Made by a program: the position numbers and the translations under genes. From Bdellovibrio sp. (GTDB lineage: Bacteria; Bdellovibrionota; Bacteriovoracia; Bacteriovoracales; Bacteriovoracaceae): a stretch of DNA of 64,000 nucleotides. Positions within the stretch are counted from its first letter, which is position 1, and each line of letters starts with the position of its first letter. The stretch spans positions 90,271-154,270 of the forward strand of contig JACPIU010000038.1 of NCBI GenBank assembly GCA_016187935.1, read 5' to 3'. The notes beneath the pieces are model-generated. The model did no database searches. It was given only the letters and a program-made list of their open reading frames with translations, and was not told the DNA's origin. Below are positions 42,257 through 51,456 of this stretch, one piece after another.

Positions 42257-44884
42257 GAAAAAAACTTCCAGTGCCAAAAAGCGAAAGGCCTTATTCAGCA
42301 GAACAAAACCAATCGGCCTCCATTCAGAATAAATTTTTCCACGTCCTGTCATACCGGTGCGAAGCTTGAAATCTTCTTTACTTTTGGTATTAATCAAGGC
42401 CCGGGCCATAAAAAATTTGTCTTTCTCTCCCTCTTTTAAGGGTTTCGCTTCACCCGCAACGGAAGCAAGTTTTACACCCTCACCAAAGCTTTTATGAGAT
42501 AGTCCGTAAACTTTGAATTTAACTTCCTGGCCGGCGCTTACATAAGAAACTTCCGCTTCAGGAATTTCAAATTGAACATAGACCGAGTCATCACCGGCCA
42601 CTTTAATCAGCTCTTGGCCGAAATTAACGGGCATTCCAATCAAATCATCCAGGTTTTCAGAAATGACTATTCCATCAATATTCGATGTAATTTTACTGCT
42701 GGCAATTTTTTTATTCAAAAGTTCCAACTCGTAATCCAAAGAAACTTTTTCCCTCTCCTTAATTTTGTATTCGGCAATTTTGCTTTCACTACGAAGCTTG
42801 AACATCTCTGTCATGACCTTTTGCCTTTGAGCATCTTTTTTCTTATATTCTAAAATCTGTTCGGTGGCATCGATTTCCACCAGCAAATCACCGGCCTTTA
42901 CCCGTGCCCCTGGCCTAACATGAATTTTTGAAATATTGCCCTTGCTATAAGCATAAAAGGTATTGGCGACAGGAAGAATTTCAATATTTGATGCCACATT
43001 GTAGGGAATGCGGCCAAAAATCAAAAGAAGGAAAAACGCCACGACGGATGCGGCGCAGGTGGCCAGTTTCCTGCGTGGCATTTCTTTAAGCCTAAAGAGG
43101 CCGTTGATTACACCTTCTTTCATTTTACCCATAATGTCCGAGCTTGGAATAGTGTCATAAAGACTGGCATTTCGCAGGGCCACCGTGGATTGAGAAATGA
43201 GCAAACTCAGCAACTCCTTTTTGCTGGTTGGAATCATATCCTTTTCTTTACTCTCCATGGATATAACTCCCAACACGCCTTGATCATCCGTGAGCGCAAG
43301 TCCCCAGAAGGATTCGAGCTCATACTTTTCCATATATTGAATAATTTCAGGCACGGCACCTTTTTGTTTGGAGTATTCACTGCGACTAAGCACCAATATT
43401 TCTCCCTGTACTTTAGGTAAAAAGTTATGCAGCTTTTGTATTTCTTGATTGGTGGGATCATCCATGTCAAGACTGTCCAATCCACTTACCGATTTGAGTT
43501 TAAATTCATTGTTTTTATTTCTTTTTTCCAATGAGATGGCGGCCTTTTCATACGGAATGATATTGGATGCGAGATTGACAATCGACATCAACACACTATC
43601 AATATCGAGAGTCGAAGTGATTTCCTTGGCGATGTTGATCAGCGCTGAAAGCTCCTTGGCCTTTTTTTCTGAAGCAAACAAGCGCGCATTCTTAATATAC
43701 ATGGCGGAACTGGCAGCAAAGAGAGTCATAAGGTCCAGATCTTCGCGATTGAATAGATTGCCCTCGCCTTTTTTGTTAACAATTTGGATGGCACCAATGC
43801 ATTCTCCTTTGACTAGTAATGGAACGGTAATCATGGAATTTGTGACAAAGCCGATTTTCTTATCCATGGCACGGCTGAAGCGAGCATCTTTTGAGCAATC
43901 TTCCACAATGATGGGTTCATGATTTTCCACCACCCACCCTACAATACCCATACCCTTTTTAACTTTCACTCCCATCACCTTATCTTTGGTGGGGCCTTCT
44001 GCAATAAAACATTCAATGCCATCAGCATTTTCTTCATTCAGCCATACAGAACCCACTTCGGCCTTTAAAAGGCCAATCGCTCTCGAAAGCACAATGGAGA
44101 GCAAGGCATTGAGATCCATGGTGGAACTAAAGTCTTCATTGATTTCGCGAAAAGTTTGTAGGCGCTTTTGAACATCTTGCTGGTTGCGGATAGCGCGTGA
44201 AGTGCGAAGATGCATGGCCGCTTGAATGCAAATGTCTTCGAGAAGATACTTATCAGATTGGCAAAAGGCGTCTTTATTTTTTTTGTTAATGACTTGAATG
44301 ACGCCGATAACTTCTCCCGAATGCGAAAGTGCTGCGGCCACAAGAGAGTGAGCACACAGATCTTTAACTTTATCATAGTGAGGATCTATGCGATCATCCT
44401 TTGCAGCATCGAGAACTAGGCTACTGCGATTATGCTCGGCCACCCAACCGACAATGCCCTTTCCGATTGGCACGGTGGATTTTTGCAAAAAATCACTCCC
44501 GATTCCTGTGGCAACTTTACAGGTCACATCCTTCTTATTCTCTTCTAGAATCCAAAGCGAACCACTTTCACACTCAAGTGTAGCGACAACAATATGTAAA
44601 ATTTCTTTCATGAGTTGAAACAGTGATAAATCCTTATCTTGATAGAGATTGTTAATAAGCCGCATAACCTGAATCTGAATGGAATCAGTCGATGATGTTT
44701 CGCCGGGGGCCAGCGAAGATTTTATATTGGCCAGTTTGTTTTCAAGATCGTGATTTTGCAGCAAGACCCCATTGGAAGAGACAAGGCTTAAGGCCGTTTT
44801 AGGTTTAATTTCCTGTAATTTTTCTTTTTCATCCAGTGATTTGATTTCGACTTCCTTGGGACGAAAACGCTTTTTGAGGCCCAT
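42254..44884 (-). CDS. Triple-GAF/HlyD fusion protein
   Basis: An 876-residue protein. Three GAF domains lie in the cytoplasmic part at ~90-235 (IGKGIVGWVAEHNRSSLVLD), ~245-400 (KKGMGIVGWVVENHEPIIVE) and ~410-565 (a more divergent copy). A membrane helix at ~625-645 (ATCAASVVAFFLLLIFG) is followed by a HlyD-type periplasmic adaptor (~650-860) with lipoyl motif KIHVRPGARVKAGDLLVEID and end LRTGMTGRGKI. GAF domains usually bind small ligands, so this adaptor may be gated by a cytoplasmic signal. GAAGGAGTGAATCCCC precedes the ATG. Located 127 nt after TolC 2. Confidence 0.85.
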   Translation of the reverse strand: MGLKKRFRPKEVEIKSLDEKEKLQEIKPKTALSLVSSNGVLLQNHDLENKLANIKSSLAPGETSSTDSIQIQVMRLINNLYQDKDLSLFQLMKEILHIVVATLECESGSLWILEENKKDVTCKVATGIGSDFLQKSTVPIGKGIVGWVAEHNRSSLVLDAAKDDRIDPHYDKVKDLCAHSLVAAALSHSGEVIGVIQVINKKNKDAFCQSDKYLLEDICIQAAMHLRTSRAIRNQQDVQKRLQTFREINEDFSSTMDLNALLSIVLSRAIGLLKAEVGSVWLNEENADGIECFIAEGPTKDKVMGVKVKKGMGIVGWVVENHEPIIVEDCSKDARFSRAMDKKIGFVTNSMITVPLLVKGECIGAIQIVNKKGEGNLFNREDLDLMTLFAASSAMYIKNARLFASEKKAKELSALINIAKEITSTLDIDSVLMSIVNLASNIIPYEKAAISLEKRNKNNEFKLKSVSGLDSLDMDDPTNQEIQKLHNFLPKVQGEILVLSRSEYSKQKGAVPEIIQYMEKYELESFWGLALTDDQGVLGVISMESKEKDMIPTSKKELLSLLISQSTVALRNASLYDTIPSSDIMGKMKEGVINGLFRLKEMPRRKLATCAASVVAFFLLLIFGRIPYNVASNIEILPVANTFYAYSKGNISKIHVRPGARVKAGDLLVEIDATEQILEYKKKDAQRQKVMTEMFKLRSESKIAEYKIKEREKVSLDYELELLNKKIASSKITSNIDGIVISENLDDLIGMPVNFGQELIKVAGDDSVYVQFEIPEAEVSYVSAGQEVKFKVYGLSHKSFGEGVKLASVAGEAKPLKEGEKDKFFMARALINTKSKEDFKLRTGMTGRGKIYSEWRPIGFVLLNKAFRFLALEVFF

Positions 44885-45011
44885 GGGGATTCACTCCTTC
44901 AAAAATTCAACACTGCTGCTCAGTCTCTCATCGGACGCCTCGAAACATTTCTAGAGTTTTTTTGTCAGGAATGTTATAATTTTTAATAGTTTCAGCTAAT
45001 TAGATAACTAT

Positions 45012-46451
45012 TTACATGAAGTTAGAGCGCAGAGATTCGCCCTGCAATTTGAGTTCTTTAAAATAGGATTCGAGCAAGCGCATTTGAGCAATATTCTTCT
45101 GGAGAGCAAGTTCCAAGTATTCATTCTGCGCCTTATGCAATTCAAGACCACTGATTTTATCCAGATGATAAAGTTTAGTCTTGTATTCACGCACAGTCTT
45201 GAGACTGGCCAATTGGAGTTCCAAGGATTTTATGCTTACTTTGGCCTGTTTATAATTGTTAAAAATTGTTATCGCTTCGTCTTCGATCTCCTTTTTCTTT
45301 TTTTGATAACTCATGTTGGCCTGATGGAACTGCTGTGAAGCAGCGTTGAAACCTCCATTGCCTTTCGAATTGCCCAGGGGATACGAAAAATTAATGGAAA
45401 CTTCAAAACCGGGAAAAGTAGCATTGGTAACATGATTAAAGGCCTGGTCAAAATGCGTCGCCAGGCCGCTGGACGTGTATCCCAATTTTAAGGAAATATC
45501 TGGCAAGCGATCATTACGAGCTTTGGCGACATCGACTTGACTCTCCTCTGCCTCTATTCTCAAGGCCAAAAGTGCAGGTAAATTTTCATCCATCATATTT
45601 TTAACTTTTTTTCCCGGCCAGGCCTGGTCCAAGATGTCTTGCAAAATAGGTTCTCCCTCTTGAGGATGAATGTCCTCATCGGGCGAAGTGGTTTTTTGCG
45701 CTAATCGCAATCTTTGGTCATAAACTTCAAATTTGGCATCCTCTATCAACGCCTGTTTCTTCTTGAACTCTGCCAATGATGTAAGATAATCAATTTTGCC
45801 TTTCTTCCCCAAAGAATATCTTTTCTCGTCTAAGTTCAAAATTTCCTGCGAGTATTCAAGGTCACTTTCTTTCATTTTTAAATTTTCCAAGGCCTGGTAA
45901 AGATCCAAAAAAATCTTGGCCGTTTCAAATAACTCAGTTTCAATCGTGTCATCCAAAAGTGCTTGATAGCGCCTGATCTTAAGCTGTGCTTTTTGCATTT
46001 TATCTGTATTGGCGCTTTTGCCAAATCCCTTGAGTAAGGGTTGCTCTAAAGTCACCTGGCCTCCCATTTGCTTTCTCTTCTTAAACAGCGTGGTGTTGGA
46101 GGTGGTATTAATTTCGAGTGCCTGAAAGGAGGCATCGAAAGTGGTTCCGGGAAGAAATTTATGAGTCGCACCGATTGATGGCCCCATCGTTTGCATGCGA
46201 TAAGAGGTAAATTCGTAGATTGAAGATGAAGGGATGTGTTCATTTTTCTGGGCATAAGAGGCGGTTAAGTTCCAATCAAAATCGAATTCGGATGCTTCAT
46301 ATTCACGTTGGGCAATGGCCAAATTGATCTTAGCAAGTCTAATTTGAGGGTTGTGTTTGAGACACAATGAAGCGATCTGAGAAAGAGAAACTGGTTCTGC
46401 ACTCACCTGCCAACAAAAACACAAAAGCGTAAAGTTGAAAATTATTTTCAT
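45012..46451 (-). CDS. TolC-like outer-membrane channel protein 2
   Basis: A 479-residue outer-membrane efflux protein with signal peptide (KIIFNFTLLCFCWQVSA) and two OEP repeats. The helical parts start at SLCLKHNPQIRLAKINLAIA and around residue ~290 (LPALLALRIEAEESQVDVAK). It follows the LEERIAPG gene after a strong hairpin and precedes the GAF-HlyD gene, all on one strand, consistent with an operon of substrate, channel and adaptor. It shares general layout with TolC 1 but is clearly diverged. Confidence 0.87.
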   Translation of the reverse strand: MKIIFNFTLLCFCWQVSAEPVSLSQIASLCLKHNPQIRLAKINLAIAQREYEASEFDFDWNLTASYAQKNEHIPSSSIYEFTSYRMQTMGPSIGATHKFLPGTTFDASFQALEINTTSNTTLFKKRKQMGGQVTLEQPLLKGFGKSANTDKMQKAQLKIRRYQALLDDTIETELFETAKIFLDLYQALENLKMKESDLEYSQEILNLDEKRYSLGKKGKIDYLTSLAEFKKKQALIEDAKFEVYDQRLRLAQKTTSPDEDIHPQEGEPILQDILDQAWPGKKVKNMMDENLPALLALRIEAEESQVDVAKARNDRLPDISLKLGYTSSGLATHFDQAFNHVTNATFPGFEVSINFSYPLGNSKGNGGFNAASQQFHQANMSYQKKKKEIEDEAITIFNNYKQAKVSIKSLELQLASLKTVREYKTKLYHLDKISGLELHKAQNEYLELALQKNIAQMRLLESYFKELKLQGESLRSNFM

Positions 46452-46471
46452 ACAAACATTATAATAGGAAA

Positions 46472-46514
46472 GGCCAATCTTTTACCGGTGCTATGCACCA
46501 GTAAAAGATTGGCC
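46472..46514 (-). terminator. Long hairpin between repeat-protein gene and TolC 2
   Basis: Left arm 46472-46491 (GGCCAATCTTTTACCGGTGC) and right arm 46495-46514 pair over 20 positions with one C-A mismatch around a TAT loop. It starts 24 nt after the stop of the repeat-protein gene. No U-run follows on the minus strand, so it may protect the upstream mRNA from 3' decay or partly terminate, giving much more substrate than channel. Confidence 0.55.
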
Positions 46515-46537
46515 GCGACTAAGCAGCATTTAGTGAA

Positions 46538-49500
46538 TTAAGCAGCAGGTTGTCCTGCTTGATAACTATCAGGAGCTTGTTGCTCTCCATATTGATCATG
46601 GTGATCGTCTAGGAAGTCGGCATTCTCAGCAGAGATGACAAATCCTTGTTCACCAAAATATTGAGTATCTGGTGGCAAGTGAATAGCAAAACTTCCATCT
46701 GTTCCGATTTCAATTGGCTCTGGAGCAAACTGATTAACCCAGGCATTGTTCATGTGCACAGTACCTCCTTCAGCATTCCACTCCATACCGTCGGCCAGAT
46801 AGATGGTGGTTGAGCCATCGTCATTTATGTTGTAGTTAATACCTTCGGGAATGTCATTGCTATGAACTTCTCCCGCAGGAAAATTCAAGGCATTGGCACT
46901 CGCATCGTAGGTCGTTCCTTGAGGGACTCCTATGTCCATAGAACCATCCGCATGCAACTGGATTTCATCCGGAATTTGAGAGTCAAGATGCTCCAGGGCC
47001 TGATCATACGTAAAGGTGACAGTTCCGGCAGCTGGATCAACCACAACACCCTCAGGAGGCGTAATCGTCACTGAGCCATCTGGATTGCTTTGGGCCCAAT
47101 CCGGTCCATCCTGTTGAACATACTCGGGCCCTGGATTTTCCATAAAATCGGCCTGATGTTCAGGGATTGTACATGAACCTTCGTAGTACTGCGTATCTGG
47201 TGGTAATTGAATTTGCACCTGACCATCTGGTGAAAATTCTACTGATTGTGGAGTCAACTCATTAGTCCAGTAGTTATCACACTGCACCTGCTGAGTTTCA
47301 GCATTATATTCAATTCCATCAGGCAGATAGACTTTTACAGATCCATCTTCCAGCAGCTCGGCCTTCATCCCTTCAGGAATTTCATTCATGTGCATTTCCC
47401 CGGCAGGAAATGTCAGTGAATTGGCATCAGGACTGTAGACCGCTGTGGGCACATCTACATTCATGGTTCCATCACCGTTGAAATGCACATCTTCCGGAAT
47501 GTAGTTGTCAAAATGCTCATGCAAATATTCTGTCTGGCACTGACAAACCCCTTCAGTTGGATCAAGAGTGGCACCAGGCGCAGGAGTGAATGAGTAAGAC
47601 CCATCTGGATTGCCTTGGAACATATCCGATGCCCCTTGCATATAATCAGGAGCAGGATTTTCAATAAAATCATTGCAATCCTCTGGCACCGTAAAGGAAT
47701 TATCTGAATGCCACTCGGTATCAGGTGGCAATGACATCTGGAACTGTCCGGTAGAAGAATATTCACAAGGTGCATCGTGGTGATCCATTAACTCGTTGGT
47801 CCAGTAGTTGTCCGCGTGAACAGACCCGGTCTCTGGATTGAATTGCATGCCTTCCGGTAAATATACCGTGGCCGATCCATCCGGGTTGAAGTTTACATTA
47901 ATCCCTTCCGGGACATCACCCGGCTGTATATCACCCGGTGGCAGAGTCAAAGCGTTGGCATCTGGATCGAAAGAAAATCCTTCTGGCAACTTCATATCCA
48001 TCGTTCCATCTGGATTAAAGGTCGTATCCTCTGGCATGTGATCTTCAAAATGCTCTTGGGCAAATTCAGGGTTAAACTCCACATAATTGCCATCGGGATA
48101 GCACTGACAACCATCGGTTTGTTGCAGATCAAACTTGTACCCTCCTTCCGGAGCTGCTTCGACAAAGGGAGCATCAACATAAGGTGGAACATAGGCCTCG
48201 ACAAAATTGGCCTCCGGGCCGGGAATGGAAAAGGAGCCATCCTCATAATACGAAGTTTCCTCAGGCATGATCATTTGAATCTGCCCACTGGGATCAATAT
48301 TCATTGAGCTGGGAAGCACCTGGTTTGCCGCTTCATTATTAAACTCTAAACTTCCTTCATTGTATGAAACACCTTCAGGGAGATAAACACATAAACTCTG
48401 ATCTGGATTCACATGGGCGTCGAAATTATCAGGCACCTGATCGATCGGTAAAGCGTCAGCAGGCACCGTCAGATAATTGTATTCAGCATTATAATTTGTT
48501 CCTTCAGGCAATTCATACGACATACCCCCAGCACCATCAAAGCTGACTTCCGGAGGAAATGGAAGTTCATTGACCAGACCGGGTTCAATGAAGGCGACAC
48601 CTCCATCTACCGCGATTCCTTCTGGAGGTTCAACCAGCATGGAACCATCCGGCTGAAATTCGGCACATTCTAACGTGGTAAAATAGGCGGGTGGAGGGTT
48701 ATCCATATAAGCACCGGCTTCAGGGGCCAAGGTGACGGTGCCATCTGCATTGTACTCCACTCCATTTTCAGGCAACTGCACGCCAACTGTTCCATCATCA
48801 TGAATCTCGATATTTTCTGGGGCAAGTTCATTGGCCCAGTCATTAGAGAAAGTGACTGTTCCAGCTTCTGCATCATAGACAGCTCCATCTTGTGGAAGCG
48901 GAACTGTGATCGAGCCATCGGGCCCGGCATAGGCATTGAATTCTGGTGGAATGTCATTTATCGGAACTGAGCCTTCAGGCAGAATCACGGCATTTAAAGA
49001 TTCCGAATAGGATGAACCTTCAGGCAGTTGTGCTTCCAAACCACCTTCAGGTGTAATGGTTATCCCCTCAGGCAGAGGCAATTGTTCATTGGCCAGATCC
49101 ACAGGAAAATTGGCGACGCCATCATCTATTGTCACTCCTTCCGGGAAAGCAACTGTCACTGAACCATCCGCATTGGGAGTTACCCAATCAGGCTCTTGCC
49201 ACGTCGGGGCCTCATCAGCAACAGTCCCCTGGGCAGCATCATCGTAAAATTCATCATTATTCTCGGCCTCCATCTCGGGCACTGAGTCGGGTGCCGGTTC
49301 CTGGGCCTCGGTTGGCGCCTCTTGATACTCGGCGGTTGTACCAGAATCAGGCTCTTGCAAATATTGCCCATCCTCGGGAGCAGTATTGCCAGACTCTCCA
49401 TCCATTTCAGTCTGAGAAATTTCTCCCGATCCTTCATCAGCTTGTTGCTCAACGCTTGAATCAACTGGCTCGGCCATTCCGGGATCAACCAATCCTCCCC

Positions 49501-49576
49501 CCACCATTCCCGGGGCAATTCTTTCTTCCAGCTTGGTCGTCTTGAGTTTCTTCGGTGCTTTTTTCTTTACTGCCAT
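46538..49576 (-). CDS. Acidic repeat protein with N-terminal LEERIAPG motif, probable exported substrate
   Basis: A 1012-residue protein with no Sec signal. The N-terminus is a Lys-rich stretch (KKKAPKKLKTTK) and then LEERIAPGMVGGG (residues 16-28), similar to the LEPR/LE-R-type N-terminal motif of large surface proteins. After an acidic linker (30-125), five repeats of ~170-178 residues follow (about 127-300, 301-470, 471-648, 649-822, 823-1000). Each consists of four ~42-residue modules of the type DGSxxVxxPEGxxYDxxxGxVxF. It is very acidic. AAAGGAGATTTCAC precedes the ATG. I infer that it is processed after the Gly-rich motif and exported by the neighbouring M50/HlyD/TolC proteins. Confidence 0.8.
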   Translation of the reverse strand: MAVKKKAPKKLKTTKLEERIAPGMVGGGLVDPGMAEPVDSSVEQQADEGSGEISQTEMDGESGNTAPEDGQYLQEPDSGTTAEYQEAPTEAQEPAPDSVPEMEAENNDEFYDDAAQGTVADEAPTWQEPDWVTPNADGSVTVAFPEGVTIDDGVANFPVDLANEQLPLPEGITITPEGGLEAQLPEGSSYSESLNAVILPEGSVPINDIPPEFNAYAGPDGSITVPLPQDGAVYDAEAGTVTFSNDWANELAPENIEIHDDGTVGVQLPENGVEYNADGTVTLAPEAGAYMDNPPPAYFTTLECAEFQPDGSMLVEPPEGIAVDGGVAFIEPGLVNELPFPPEVSFDGAGGMSYELPEGTNYNAEYNYLTVPADALPIDQVPDNFDAHVNPDQSLCVYLPEGVSYNEGSLEFNNEAANQVLPSSMNIDPSGQIQMIMPEETSYYEDGSFSIPGPEANFVEAYVPPYVDAPFVEAAPEGGYKFDLQQTDGCQCYPDGNYVEFNPEFAQEHFEDHMPEDTTFNPDGTMDMKLPEGFSFDPDANALTLPPGDIQPGDVPEGINVNFNPDGSATVYLPEGMQFNPETGSVHADNYWTNELMDHHDAPCEYSSTGQFQMSLPPDTEWHSDNSFTVPEDCNDFIENPAPDYMQGASDMFQGNPDGSYSFTPAPGATLDPTEGVCQCQTEYLHEHFDNYIPEDVHFNGDGTMNVDVPTAVYSPDANSLTFPAGEMHMNEIPEGMKAELLEDGSVKVYLPDGIEYNAETQQVQCDNYWTNELTPQSVEFSPDGQVQIQLPPDTQYYEGSCTIPEHQADFMENPGPEYVQQDGPDWAQSNPDGSVTITPPEGVVVDPAAGTVTFTYDQALEHLDSQIPDEIQLHADGSMDIGVPQGTTYDASANALNFPAGEVHSNDIPEGINYNINDDGSTTIYLADGMEWNAEGGTVHMNNAWVNQFAPEPIEIGTDGSFAIHLPPDTQYFGEQGFVISAENADFLDDHHDQYGEQQAPDSYQAGQPAA

Positions 49577-49903
49577 GTGAAATCTCCTTTTGTAGGGGAC
49601 AAAATAAAAAAAATATATGAAAAGTCGCCTGAGGCCGTTAAATGTCGATCTTTATCGGTCCCAAACTTCTTCTCGTAAACGAACTTGATAAAGAAATTCT
49701 ATGCAACTGCCATTTTTTTACAAATGCAAAACGTGGATGCCACAAAAAATAATGCGAATAATCTGTTCTTTCACTCAGTTGAGTTTTTAACCAACTTTGT
49801 CGGTTAAAAGCATTTTTTTCCTACAAATGACTTTTTGCCAACTAGGTCTGCCACATCTTCAAGAAAAGTGTAGAGTTGTATGAGATTTCAGAGAGTTACT
49901 GAA
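49577..49903 (-). promoter_or_regulatory. Upstream control region of the repeat-protein gene
   Basis: No gene lies here. A possible promoter on the minus strand has -35 TTGTAA (49718-49723) and -10 TAGAAT (49696-49701) with a 16-bp spacer, giving a leader of about 110 nt. Upstream lie two inverted repeats, TTTTAACC/GGTTAAAA (49785-49809) and ACTCA-GT-TGAGT (49773-49784), possible operators. In the leader CGAT-CTTT-ATCG (49647-49658) is a small palindrome. Confidence 0.4.
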
Positions 49904-51253
49904 TCACCGACATGTCGGTTGAAGAACACTCACCTGGGGTGATGAAGATTTAAGGGTCTGATCGAGAGTGCAAATTCTGTGAATCTCTTCCTGCTCCCGT
50001 TGATTTGAGGGATAACCAAGTTCTTGAATATAAGTTGGCAAGCGAAAGAATTTTTTTAACACACATTTACGATAGACAGGACTTTCCTTGCATAAGTGGA
50101 CAAGGATACGGGTGTATTTCGCTTTTCTTAAACGATGATCCTGATTGTTGGATTCTTTGATGCAATCCATGAACCCATCGATCTTTTCAAAAAAAGTCCT
50201 GCACTCGGCGCGATTTTTCTCAAGATGTTGCTGCACGAGGTATCCATCTTTGGGTTGATGGTAAAAGTCCATCCAATAAGCGGCCTCCTTATCTGCACAC
50301 TCATTTTCAGTCATGTAATAGCTTTGAAAAGATGAGCAAATCGCATAGAGGAAAGCGCGATGGGTGGAATCGAGAGTCTTTTTCCCATCTGTTAAATGGG
50401 CCAGGCACCGTTGCTGAAGAGGGTCGCAGGAATTTCCCGCCATAAGCAAATCATCGCCTTCCACAAGTCGTTTTTTCGTACATGTTATGAAAGTGGAATC
50501 AGTATGTCGTTCCTTGCAAAAATGCCAAGCATCCAGTTCATTTTGCATTTTCTCCTCAAATTTACTTTTGTATTGGGAACGCAATCCTTGAATAAGACCG
50601 TTCATGCAACTTTCCTGCTGCGATGATGGTATGGGGATTTGAGCATAACGCTCACAATAGTAATAATGAGTAGAATAGGCGCTGCTCGGATATGTTTTCT
50701 TCAGGTGATTTTGGCAAACTTTGTAACGCTGTTGATAACGTTCCTGGAGAAGTTTTTGTTTTAATTTTAACTTGTCTTCTTCTAATTTTTGCTCTTCTTC
50801 TTTTTTCTTTTTTTCAATTTCTGCCAGTGCTGCCGCAACCTTCCTCTGTTCCTCTTCAGCATCACGTTTTATTTGTTCCCGTAAAACAGGATTGGTGGCG
50901 ATGATTTTGGCCAGACAATTCCCGCCCAGTTGCTTGTAATTTTTTTCCAGGCAAATGATCGAGGCAGACCTGGAAACTTCCTGCGCGCAATAGGCCTGTG
51001 ATTCCTTTTGGCAGAGTTGTTGCACTTCTCTTTCTTCGCGCAAGACAGGATTGGCATCAAGGATCGCCTTAAGACAGGCCGGCCCCAATTCTTCCAGATG
51101 GCCTTCCAAGCAATTATACACCGCCACATCACCTTGGGCCTTGAATCCAGGGCAAAATTTGGCCCGTTCTGATGGACATTCGAGCGGCCCGTTGGCCCAT
51201 ACAGTGTGTGCCCACCATGTGGTTAAGATGAAGACTAGTCCAAAACAGTTCAT
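49904..51253 (-). CDS. Exported Cys-rich repeat protein with coiled coil
   Basis: Start ATG 51253 has AGGAGTC upstream; the open frame from 51298 is not used. Signal peptide FGLVFILTTWWAHTVWA. The N-terminal part has two Cys-rich repeats of the GLG1 type (CPSERAKFCPGF to LGPACLKAI, and LCQKESQAYC to LGGNCLAKI). A highly charged helix at ~140-190 (AEEEQRKVAAALAEIEKK) is probably a coiled coil, followed by further Cys pairs. Periplasmic or surface location is likely. It precedes the repeat-protein gene on the same strand but is separated by 327 nt. Confidence 0.7.
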   Translation of the reverse strand: MNCFGLVFILTTWWAHTVWANGPLECPSERAKFCPGFKAQGDVAVYNCLEGHLEELGPACLKAILDANPVLREEREVQQLCQKESQAYCAQEVSRSASIICLEKNYKQLGGNCLAKIIATNPVLREQIKRDAEEEQRKVAAALAEIEKKKKEEEQKLEEDKLKLKQKLLQERYQQRYKVCQNHLKKTYPSSAYSTHYYYCERYAQIPIPSSQQESCMNGLIQGLRSQYKSKFEEKMQNELDAWHFCKERHTDSTFITCTKKRLVEGDDLLMAGNSCDPLQQRCLAHLTDGKKTLDSTHRAFLYAICSSFQSYYMTENECADKEAAYWMDFYHQPKDGYLVQQHLEKNRAECRTFFEKIDGFMDCIKESNNQDHRLRKAKYTRILVHLCKESPVYRKCVLKKFFRLPTYIQELGYPSNQREQEEIHRICTLDQTLKSSSPQVSVLQPTCR

Positions 51254-51456
51254 TTTCTGACTCCTGCAAAGATTTAGTAAAATTATATAGGGCATCACTG
51301 TTTGGCCAAACTTACATTTTTTGTCACGATACGATCATGCCCATTTTTTAGTCATGTCGCTTTTGTAGTCAATTGCCCCGTCATAACGCCTCAAAACAAG
51401 GTCAACGACCAGGCACCGAATATGCACCATCCTTACTACTGCTTTAGGAGGCCAAG

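Noticed and set aside
46538..49576. Long plus-strand frames opposite the repeat protein (for example 49129-49545)
   Set aside because: They mirror the repetitive codon pattern of the real gene and lack ribosome sites.
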